Assembly: GCA_008921705.1 (NCBI GenBank)
Contig: VFFE01007079.1
Coordinates: 1,925,476-1,989,475, forward strand
Direction: 5' to 3'
Source of the DNA: Burhinus oedicnemus
Taxonomy: Eukaryota > Chordata > Aves > Charadriiformes > Burhinidae
DNA: 64,000 bases
The notes below the pieces were generated by a model. That model was given only the letters and a program-made list of their open reading frames with translations. It made no database searches and was not told where the DNA came from. Position numbers and translations under genes: made by a program. Of the stretch, positions 51,035 to 61,500 are shown in pieces. Every line of letters starts with the position of its first letter. Position 1 is the stretch's first letter.

Positions 51035-53429
51035 GTGGGACCAACATAAATAATATATTTCTGAGTTTAGGAGTAGTTGGAAAAATAGAATTGGTTAGAA
51101 ACTCAGGTCATGTTTTTCTAATGTGAAATACAAAGATTTTTTTGTTTTCACATGTATTTTTTTTTATTACAGGGTAAAATTCACTCTTTAATTTCCTTTT
51201 GGGGAGGATTGTTGTATTACTGCATTGCTCATCTTTCCACTCTTCTACAGTTAATCTTGATGCAAAGGAAATGGCATAGCATTTTTTTATGTCATTACAT
51301 TTATGTATCTCCTTGATAATTGCTGAAGGATGCAGTTGGATTTCCTGTGGTAAAGTAATATCAGTAACAGCTAATGGCTAGTAGAGGAACAACCAAGAGA
51401 AAACAAGCTGCAGCCATCTGCGAATGTTGTCCTTTATGAAGCAGAACACAAGAGTGATCACATGGAATATTTGCGTCTCTTCATAAATATTAACTTGTAT
51501 GCTGTGAAATGATAAATGTTGATTGTTTTCTTTTTTCTTGGTTGTGTGTAGAAACTTTCTGTAGTCAAACCATAGTGAAATTTTTATGTTGTAGCATAAC
51601 CTGAATTTCATTTCACTTTTGTGCTGCTGTTAGCAAGCTTTTTAGTCTGTAGCTAAAACATTTTTCCAAAGGTTCTAGCAATGCATAGAAGTTTCTTAAC
51701 AGATGATTGCTGTTAAGCTCTTGTCCTTGAGGTAGGTATGTTAATTTGAGTTTTCCAGTTTGTTGTATTGTTGAGCCTTTTTTGGAAGTGTTTTGCTTAA
51801 TATAGGGGCTTGGAAGGGTTTGGTGCTACATTTGTCCGTGGTAAAACTTACCCATAAATGAGATAAAAATCAGTTATCCATGCCCAGTGACTTGAGGAAT
51901 GTGTTTCCAGGTCTCATTCATCTCCACCCCAATCCCAGGTGTGTGCAAGCATATACACCATGTCACACTAACACAAGTCAATTTTTACATTTTGTTTCTG
52001 AAACATTAACTTTTCTCATCCAGAAGCCCATTGTCAGGTTGCTGCAAGCAAACTGGAGAACAGTCTCATCGTACTTGAAACACAAATTTAGTTTGTACGT
52101 TGGCATATTGGCTTCCTGTTCTCCAGTATACGAATTGTACATTGTAGAACAAACACTGCCTTTTAATAAAGAACTACTCCGCAATACAAGATCCAGTAAA
52201 CAACCACTTGTGCTGAATGATTTTTGAATAATCTCTTTAATACTGCTCATGTATTACAACAATACTCAGCTTACAACAAATAGATCAGGTGTAGTGCTGT
52301 TCAGTAGCTTTTTTTTTTACTCCACTTATGGTGGAGAATAAATGGAAACATAGCTGTCATGCTTTACTAGCTGAGTGCTATATGTATTCTGTGTTTCACA
52401 TAGCAGGATCCCTAGACACTAAGTTAATTTCCTAGGAATAATAGGGGAATAATTGCTTATTATAATTGTTCAGTTACAAAAACCTGAGAAGTTTGACCTG
52501 TGCTATAAGTATAGGTGCTATAACGTCTCAGCAATTGGTGGTAATGAACTAAGCATTAATCCATCCATTGGAAGATAATGCTTTGATCCTCAATGTTCTT
52601 GAGAAAAGAGGCAACACATGAGTCTCTGCATAGTGACAGCCATGTACCGGGTTTTATGTTGCCTGTGCTCAGAAGCTGAAATAACCACTCAGGTAAGTGG
52701 TGCAATGAAAACAGTCAAGCGGTGGAATGATAGCGTGACTAGGGAGCCCGAAGAACAGAAGCTGCAGCTATACAATGTAGAGTGTACATGGAGTAGATGC
52801 CCTACTGGGACTCCTGTTGTGCCTTACCAATGCTAAGATTTATTATATTTCAAGAGCTTTGTTGTGTTCTCTTTAGGTTGAGTGTTTCCTTTCATGTATC
52901 TGATGTTCCTGTTAATGTCAAAGCTAATTCTCATGGCAATTTTTAATTGTTTCATGGTCATTGTGATTCTTCTAGAGTTTAAATAATACAGTACAAATAT
53001 GGAAAGTGGTCAAAGTTGTGCAGTGATTAATATTGTTGCTTTGTTTTTTATTTTCGATAAAATGGTGATGTGTTTTAAAGTGGTACTGTAAGTTTGTTCA
53101 TTTTATTACTAGGAATAGATTTGAGACAACTGTTGTTAAAGACAAAATTGGGAAAACTTGGTCTGCATAAGCCATTCAGTACTTCAGAATTGCCTCTCAC
53201 TTAGTGGGCCATCATGTGTTTGTATAGGTTGACAATTAGGCAGTTTAGCTAAAGCAAGCAATTGTATCTGCCAATGAGCAAATATCTTGAGAGTGAGATC
53301 GTAGCAGAAGTTTTCTGGAATGTTTTCCAAGACTATAAATAGTAAAGGCAGTGAGAATTGAGAACTGGAAAATCAGTGACTTCTCAAAATGAATTTAGTT
53401 TTCTTCTTCTGTACTACTTATCATACCCC

Positions 53430-53451
53430 TTTTTTTTTTTTTTTTTTTTTT
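53430..53451 (+). repeat. Poly(T) run, 22 bases
   Basis: The longest homopolymer in the window, within the inferred VMA21 3' UTR. It could mark the end of a minus-strand retrocopy, but no retrocopy body is recognisable beside it. Confidence 0.95.
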
Positions 53452-54050
53452 AAATGCCTACAGAACATTGTGGTGGGTACCCAGTTTATGAAAGTACGCA
53501 GGTGATCAGCTTTGGTTTGTGGTTAGGGATGCCTGACTTAATTAATCTGTTAACTGTTCGCACAGAGTAGGAAATCTCCAGAGAAAATGGTGATGTTGGT
53601 GATCATGTTAATGGGTATTGTTTGTCGTACCCTAACATTGATTAATGTACATGAACTTTAAACAGTCTTTATGTTTGAAACAAAATACTGTGCACCTGTG
53701 TTTTGCTATGTAAGAGAGGGCCTAGTAATAGCTCTCACTCAAGGTTAAAAAACAAACAAAAAACCCCCAAACTAACCCCCCAAACCCCCAGCCTCCTGTG
53801 TAATTTTTACAGTGGTGGTTGTTGGACACTATCAAACTGATAGGAAGTTAAGGGATATAATTTTGCCACGCTGCTAATGCAGCATGACAAACTAGATGGC
53901 AGGCTTTTCTACCTGATTGCTGTCATGGGGGAGGGGAGGTTGCGCTGGCTGAAAAATTATGTTCTCACTTAGCGCATTGGTGAACAGTAAAATGTTTGAT
54001 GCTATTGCAATTTTGACGTTTTTCAGAATGCTGCACAATTATTGTAGTTA

Positions 54051-54056
54051 AATAAA
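54051..54056 (+). terminator. Candidate distal poly(A) signal of VMA21
   Basis: A canonical AATAAA in the context TTAAATAAACTGTGTTTAG, with GT-rich sequence just downstream. It lies about 4.0 kb after the stop codon. A G-rich tract follows about 250 bases later. No transcript evidence can be read from DNA alone. Confidence 0.4.
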
Positions 54057-54296
54057 CTGTGTTTAGGCTTCTTATAGCCCACGCAATTGGACAGGGTGTG
54101 CTCAAAGCCTCCAGGCAGGGGTATTGCTGGTAATAGTTCAGATGAGTAAGAGATGGGAAAGGAGAGGGCCCTTAAAATAGCGAACTAAGCCACACGTGTA
54201 TTATTACAAAATAATATGGGTATGACTGAAATCTCAGTGGGCTGCAGCCTGTGGGACGAGGAGAGGAAGGTGTCCTGTGAAGCGAAAGAGTGACTT

Positions 54297-54323
54297 GGGG
54301 AGGTGGGTGGAGGTGGGGTAGGG
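54297..54323 (+). other. G-rich quadruplex motif
   Basis: Four runs of three or four G (54297, 54305, 54315, 54321) with loops of two to seven bases, about 250 bases after the candidate distal poly(A) signal. Confidence 0.6.
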
Positions 54324-56610
54324 TGAGGACTGGAACGTGCTGGCACAGCTTGCTGTATGATGACTGAGCACTTCGAACAAAAACATATGGCGCTTTATTC
54401 CACTCTTCTCCAGGGGATTATGCAGAGCCATTGATCCGAAATATTAAATGTAAATCATACCAAATAGCAAGCCAATTCCATTTTTAACTGCCAATTGAAG
54501 TTGTTCGTAGGTTGACAGCTTCGCAACGTGTGATCTGGGGCACGTTTATTCAGCTTTGTCTTGTACAAACTGGCATTGTTACTGGCTCCGAGGGCAGGGT
54601 CAAGCCCTTGGAGTGTACGTATTTCTTTAAAAATACCAAAGAGTAACTGCTGCTGTAATGTTTCATTAGCTCTAATCAACTCTTAGTTTAAGGGAGACAC
54701 ACGAGCTTCTTGTTCCAAGTTCACGGGAAACGGTGCTTGCTGTTTCCCTGCAACGGGAGGCTCTCCTGTGCTTGAATGGGGCTTGCAACGAGGAAATACT
54801 GTGTAGTTTGGGGCCCCCTCAGTCATTCTCCTACCTGAAGACATGCTAATGTCTGAATTATTGCGATGGTGGGATACAGCTTGAGCCTCTTTGTTAGGAG
54901 GACTGAATCACAGTGTTGTGTAACAATGCTGAGGTGTAGTGTAAGACGAGAGACGAAGGTAAACTCTTGGGACTTGAGTGCTGTTTGAACCCAAAATGGT
55001 GAGAAGTAGTATGGGGGAAGTCAATGGGGATTTCTGTACAGAGACCTTTTTTTAGGTGCTGGTCTCCCAGTTTGCATTCTGAAACCAAGAGACACAGCCA
55101 ATGGTGCTCCTGTTTCTGAAGGCAGGGATACTGATTGGGAAGCTTTGTGGTGAAGGATAACCAGGGAGAAGAGCTTAACTTGGTGACTGTCCAGCTGAAT
55201 GCCGGGAACTGACTTTTCTTGATGCTGGTTTGCTGTTGCATTTCACAACCCTCTTTGTCCTACCAGCTTTGGATGGCACATTCTTGCCAAGATGATTCCC
55301 CGTGGTGCCCGGTGTTCCTAGGAGTGATCAGGTGCTTGCTTGCAACTGCTTTTACAATAGTGCAAACTATTTGTAGGCCTGCAAAAAGCTTTTGATGCTT
55401 ATAGTTGGCACATGAGACGGTGTGGTTTAATAGTTTTAGTGTAAATGGCCCATGGCGTAGGCACAGGGGGTGTGTTATTAATTAAAACTGTTTTTAATTG
55501 AAGGATGATTTATGAGTGAGAGTAACACAGTAAAAATGAAAGAACAAAAACTGCTGTGGGTGTGGGCCCATGCTGCAGGCAGCACTGAGGAACCATTTAA
55601 TACCTCTGCAGTTTTTCATCCTCAAGATGCAGAGTTTCTCCTAACTTGCTTGACTCATTGATATGGCTCTGCTGATGTTGGAGATCAACTGGAAAGCTCC
55701 ACAGCTGGAATGCTTCATGCAGCTCATTTCAAGGCAATGAGTCCTTGATGTGTAGGTGGTTTTGTGTCTGATAGAGGAGGTGGAAGAATCCACTTTGCTC
55801 TCAAACCTTACTGCAGTTTGAGCCCTTTCCTAGAACAATTCCTATAGAATTAGCAAGCATTGGATGATTCTTAATTTGAAGCGTTATGATAGAGCCAGTT
55901 TCCTTTAGAAGCTTGCGTATGTCTTCAATGCAGCATTTTTTTCTCCCAGGGTAAAGTACGCCCTCACCAAAAATCCAAAGCAAAGGTGGTTCTGATGATT
56001 TGGGTGTTTGAACCGTTTTGATGGCTGCTTGTGTGTTGGCGCAGCTAGCTGCGTTTAAATGTGGAGTGGCTGTAGCTCATCATCTGCAGGTTTCGCCCAC
56101 TGTTCTGTGTGCCGTGTGTTTAATTGGGGGGTCCTCTGTTTGCCTTAATGCTTAGTAGCTTCAACAGGGTTATTAGGAATAATCTTGAATAGCAGCTGTT
56201 TCACAGCTCCCAGTTTTACTAAGTGAAAACTAGATCTTTACTTAGTTTTTATATTTGAAATAAAATGATAATGGCAGCTCTCTTCATGGTAATGACTGAC
56301 TGAACTGTTGTGTTAAGCCCGTTCCTTTATTTCTAGCTAGCATTTATTTCTAACCCATTATACTTCTGCAAGCAGCAGCAAGTTCCTCGCTCTTTACCTC
56401 TCCTAGCTATTTGTCAAGCGCATTTGATGGGAGCAAATATTTTCTATAGTGTGACATCTGTTGTGATCCCTAGTTAAGATTACATTGAGCTTTGTAGGGA
56501 GTGATTAGGTTTTTATACCACTTGGTAGGGATTGTGCTTTCCTGCCCATGAATTTTCAGAATTGTTAGTGTTATCAGCTCTGGTATTTGAGGCGTGAAAA
56601 CAGGAATGCC

Positions 56611-56621
56611 GGGGGGGGGGG
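56611..56621 (+). repeat. Poly(G) run, 11 bases
   Basis: Uninterrupted G11. Confidence 0.95.
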
Positions 56622-56800
56622 AAGTTTCCAATTATATAAATGATTCTTGATTAGCTAGCTACTTGTCATGGGCCTTGGGAGGAGTAATTAACAACACTAA
56701 AATAATAGCATGTTTCTGTGTTGTCGTATGCTTACTAGATTCAAAACACTTCAACTCTGCGTTCAAATGTAGTTTTATTTTAGCATATTACAAAATTTAA

Positions 56801-57028
56801 GAACATTTAAGTACCCTGAGTAGCATTGTCAGCGTGATCAAGGCTGCTTTCACTTTTCCAGCTCTGAAAGAAAACTACACTGAGCCTTTTGGTAAGGAAA
56901 TGTTAGAGAGCACCTGGGAATGTGTGATGGAGCTCTTCAAGAAGCCTGCCCATGCCAAAAAGCCGTGTTTGCATTATGTCAAGCTTATGCAAGGGATTAA
57001 TTTGGAAGCAGAGCTGAGTGGCTTGTGA
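56801..57028 (+). other. Small open frame resembling a terminal exon or retrocopy; product unrecognised
   Basis: This is a 75-codon stop-free frame ending TGA at 57026-57028. A good pyrimidine-rich 3' splice site (GCTGCTTTCACTTTTCCAG) lies inside it. The part after that site is rich in Lys and Glu (for example ALKENYTEPFGKEMLESTWE), unlike most chance frames in this window. An AATAAA follows at 57088, about 60 bases after the stop. A GTAAGG inside the frame near 56893 could also act as a donor. No family match comes to mind. The first in-frame ATG is internal, so if coding it needs an upstream exon. Confidence 0.25.
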
Positions 57029-57087
57029 ACTTTCTACCTCAGGTCAGCTGGTGCTCTAGCTGCATGGTCCAAATTGCAATTTGATGG

Positions 57088-57093
57088 AATAAA
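57088..57093 (+). terminator. AATAAA downstream of the 56801-57028 frame
   Basis: Canonical hexamer in GGAATAAACAAC, with a T-rich stretch following. Significance depends on whether the preceding frame is transcribed. Confidence 0.25.
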
Positions 57094-57908
57094 CAACTTT
57101 TGTAGGCTTTTTATGGACTTTGTTCAAAAAGTGAAGAGGTAATTCTTCACAGCAGGTAATTCTGCGTGGCACCAGAACTAATTTGCTACAATTTTATTCA
57201 AAGATGCAGCAATAATATGGCTGATAACATAAGCACAAGTTCAGTTGATCAGATCTGTATGTGGGTATAATATGTGAACTGATTGACCAGTAGAGCAGAC
57301 AGTAATTTATTTTGTCTTGTCTCCTTGAATTCTGCCCAGTTTTCTTTCAGTTCAAACTCACAGTTTGCTGAGCCTCAAAGATTACTGTACCGATTGGTGG
57401 AGCAGTAAGATGAATCGCTGTGTTTGTGGAAGCCAGTGTGCCCCAGACTCTGTGATGAACAGGTGAGGCTTTGCATTGGAAGCGAAGTCCCCTTGCCTGT
57501 GATTCTGGCTTTTGCAGAATTAACAAGGGCTGGTCCCAAATCTGATAACAATATGAAATGCAGAAAATGAGGTATTGGAGGTAACTGTGCCAGGAGTGCT
57601 GTGATATGGATGGATAAGAAGAGTTTATCCGTCAGTAACAGCACATCGAATGACTCTTCTTTTTCTCATGTGCTTTCTGAGAACTGGGAAATCAGTATAA
57701 AGCCATCATTTACGCTAACAGCCTTTGAAAAACACAATCTGTTTTTAATATTTCCCCAGGAAAAAATTTTACTTAAACTAGGCTTTTGAGACTCAGTACA
57801 AATTTAAGCTACTTATTCTTTCGCCAAAAAAAGAGTTTTTGGATAAAACTCTGGTGTTAGTATTGATGGATTTTCTTCCCCAGAATACCCTGCATATTCC
57901 TTTTATGC

Positions 57909-57923
57909 AAAAAAAAAAAAAAA
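57909..57923 (+). repeat. Poly(A) run, 15 bases
   Basis: Isolated A15. Soon after it comes ATCACAGAATAG, faintly like a minus-strand CR1 end but too short to call. Confidence 0.9.
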
Positions 57924-58405
57924 GTTAATATCACAGAATAGTATGTGTGGCAGGATCCACAGGTTCATTGTGTTGCAACGGAGCAGTTAACCTTCCTGGA
58001 GGTTGTACCACTAAGTATCCAGCTATCAGCCTGTCTAGTGCTTGCCATTGCGCGTACTGTCTGCTCTTCATTGCAGCAATGCCCAAAGAACAAGACGGGA
58101 TCCTGCTGCACTGGATCTTTATGGACGCACAGTGAGAGTTGATGGCTATCCTGGAGAAGTCACCATATCACTAGATAGGTCAGGCTAAAGGGGCGTTGGG
58201 AAACAAACGCAGCAAATGTGTTGAAGTGGAAGTAGAGAGGTGTGCAGTGCATTTAGCACACGGTAACTCCTGGGGTCCTTGGGCCTGGCCTCTGAGCTGT
58301 GTCTCCACAGAAGAAATAATAACACGTCTTTACTGTGTGTAGATACGCTCAGAGGTAAAGGGATTTGCTTTGCGTGCCATGGCAGATCTCGGGTTTAGAA
58401 ATGGA

Positions 58406-58424
58406 GGGTGGGTAGGGGAAGGGG
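58406..58424 (+). other. G-quadruplex motif
   Basis: GGGTGGGTAGGGGAAGGGG has four G runs with loops of one or two bases. Confidence 0.7.
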
Positions 58425-58497
58425 ACTGAAACTCGAATCTTTTGACCCACTGCAGTCTCAGCACTGTCTGCCGTTCACCACCATTCATCTACAGGGA

Positions 58498-58512
58498 TTT
58501 TTTTTTTTTTTT
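58498..58512 (+). repeat. Poly(T) run, 15 bases
   Basis: Uninterrupted T15. Confidence 0.95.
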
Positions 58513-61500
58513 AGGGACTGTTTCTGGTCAGATCTTGAATCAGTGGATACCTGGAATGTTACTGAATTTTGCATAGCTTGACGTTCTTTTCAAAGTCTTT
58601 GCAGCTCACGCTGGAGTGCGTGCTTTTCTTCTTTGTCAGTTCTTCTGAGTATTCCATGAAATCCCTTTCTCGGCAGATTGTTGCTGTTGTTCAGCTGCCT
58701 TTAGACTTCTCTGGGCTTCTTTCAGGCATACCTTTTCTCTGCCTGAGCCTTTCCTTCCACCTCCTTCTAAAATTTTAAATAAAAACAATAAAAAAAAAAG
58801 GCTAGTTGAAATTTGCACGCCACTGGAGGATGATGCTGCACTTGAACTGTGCGATTCCATTATCCTTTCAATAGCGTTAGCGCTGTGCTTTTGTCCCGCT
58901 TCGCACTTCAAGAGCACATCCCTTCATGTGCCCACAAGATTGAGCTGGGAATGAGTTCGCTGGTCAGGGTGCAGAATACACGTGTGGTGGTGTCTGGGGG
59001 AAGGGTTGGCACGAGACTGGAAGGAATGAGGCAGTGAGTAAAGGATAAAGGAATTAAACTAATGCACAGACCCTAACTTTTCATGTGTGCCTTTGGGTAT
59101 GTTGATGGCTTAGCCTTAGCTCTAAGCAGTGTATTGTTTGGGGAGGCACATTCAGGCATGACTAATCTGCATTTGTCTCCCTCTCCCAAAACATTGTGCC
59201 GTTTGAAATGTTGGGTTTTTTTCTGTATTTAAAGAATATTCTTTCATAATCCAAAAACTATTTTTCATTTTTTTCTAGAACAATTGGTGGAAGTGTTTTT
59301 ATTAATCTTTTTATTATTTAAGTGCTTCTATCTGCAGTACACAATAGAGGCAAATGAATTGATTGTTTTGAGACAAGCTTGCTTTTTATCCTACAGAAAC
59401 GATGACTCATGAGATTCATCCAGCCCTCATCTGTATTCCTCCCCCAGTTAATAAGTTAAATGTGAGTTTTGTGTTTGTATTAAAAAGCAGCCTATGCTTA
59501 CCTCACCAGGGAGCTTGTTTGAACACCGAGTTCAGGAGAGGAAGATTCCTTGCCACAGTAGCACTGCATCTCTGGGCGTTAAGGAGCTTTGCAAAGTTTG
59601 CTCCCCGAGTGAGGAAAACGGCATTAGATTTAATTCATTGTTCACGTTTACAGTGATGCTACTCTGGTGGGCTCGTGACTCTTCATGGTGATGGCGGAAG
59701 GTTTGCGGCCCTGATAGACATACAGGCAGCAGAAGGCAGAGGCCTGTAGTATTTTGTCTTTGGGCCTGTTAGTCCTGCAGACGGAGAGTATCGGGTTGTA
59801 CAAGATGCCACACTGATCTAGGATAAAAACTCCCTTTATTTTCATTCTGACTGAAGAAAGGCCTGCAAGTGGTTGTGCTGGTGTAACTAAGAAGGGAGGT
59901 TGGAGGATGGAAATGGGTGGCGGTACTTCAAGTCGGTGTTGCTGCCGAAGCCCCGTGCTGTGAGAAAGCACCCTTAGCTGGAGCTGACTCCCACGTTAAC
60001 GCGGCCAAGCTCGTTTAAAGCTAAACTGAGGTACGGCCTTGCAGCTCTGCGGCGTGGATGTACTGAGAGCTTTAGTTGAGAGGAAAGGAGAGCTTGCTCA
60101 GTACAAGTCACTGCGTGAAAGGTAGCTGATTTCTCTGTGAAGCTGTGGATTTTGCACTGGGCTTTCTTGAAATGGAACAAAGGTCGTCTTAGCATCCCTG
60201 CTGGCAGATCCTGGTTTAAAGCCTCCCATGGGGAATCCCTGATAGGGCTGTACCAGAATAAGAGGCCTCCTTGGTGTCTCCCAGCCCCTCTCTGGCAAAA
60301 CAGTTTCACATATGGGATCTGGCTTCTCTAAATGCGCTCTTCCCTCAAAACATGCTTAGAAACCAGGTGACACGACTAGGGGCATACTGAGGCCTCTGTC
60401 AACAGAGGAGGGAGAGAGCGTGAGGAACCAGTTGCAGTACAAACTGGTTACTTTGAAGAGCTTGCCCTGAAAGCTGGCTTACAGGTGGATGTTTGAGTTG
60501 TCCATTTAACCTCAAACTGTTGGGCAAAGACATACTTGACTTCTGTTACATAGCTGAGCCTGATAGTGATTATGTTCACTTATAAAGATTTGATCCTTTT
60601 ATGATGTAAATACTGACTAACCTGGAACAGAGTTGAGCTCCTGAATTGGTTTTGCCTAGGTGCTGATCAGTGTCTGGCTGTAGACCGCGCGTGAAGCCAA
60701 AACAGTGACATGGGTGTGAATTCTCAGTCTGGACAGGTGTTTTGCCCTCTCTTCCATACTGTTAATAATTTAGCAGCTTCACAAGTGCAAGCCCTGTTTT
60801 TCCAAGTACTCCTTTTTGGTGAAATCTGGAGAGGTAAAGCAAAAGAAGCAGCTTTGCAGAAAGAAATTTTTTTCCTGTTTGGTCACTGCACACTTAATAC
60901 TACCTTGCAGATGTTGAGATGACTGGTACTTCACTAAGAAAAGACTGTTGAGTTGATTTTCCAGAAACTAAAAACTCCATGCGTAACTATCTCCTCCCTT
61001 CACCATTCCCTAGGGTGGGAGGGACTGGCTGCGATTACAGATGCTGCAGAATAGACATGTCCTCCAGCAGCCAGAGCTACAAGCTGCTTTCTGTATGACT
61101 GCAGCTAAGGCCAGACTATCTATGGATTCCTGTTAAAACGGTTTTGGAGATTTTGCAGAACTTCTGTTTTCCTGGAACTCTCCACAGCAAGTGGAGTTCT
61201 TGATAGATGAACCTGCAGAAGTGCAAGTGATTGCCTGGGTCATGTGTAGCAAAGGGTTAAGCTTTATATCCCATGGGACGCTGAACAGAATATGCATCTG
61301 CAAGAATAAAGGATGAAAGCCACCTAGGCCATCGACTTCACATTTTCCAATGGAGAAAGCCACTTTGGGCAGACGCAGCACCTGGGAGGAGGAAGAGATT
61401 CCACCATGGCAGAAATGGGAAGTTGAACTGTGCACTGAGATACAAAGACTGAAGGCTCTGGAGGGCGATTCGTGCTCCTGCCTTACAAACTCAGTCAGGA

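Larger units (their letters stand above)
50011..54080 (+). other. VMA21: Inferred long 3' UTR of VMA21
   Basis: No convincing AATAAA lies in the first kilobase after the stop; ATTAAA occurs at 50049 and 50371. Later AATAAA hexamers are at 52165, 52337 and 54051. I remember the human transcript as having a 3' UTR of several kilobases, so the 54051 signal is a plausible distal end. The stretch is AT-rich and has no recognised coding sequence. It contains the antisense LTR at 50469-51034 and a 22-base T run at 53430-53451. The extent is inference, and a shorter UTR ending near 52190 or 52360 is equally possible. Confidence 0.5.

Noticed and set aside
53744..53795. C/A-rich stretch resembling a telomeric repeat on the minus strand
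   Set aside because: The units are irregular and only three long G runs exist on the minus strand, so it is neither TTAGGG repeats nor a full quadruplex motif.
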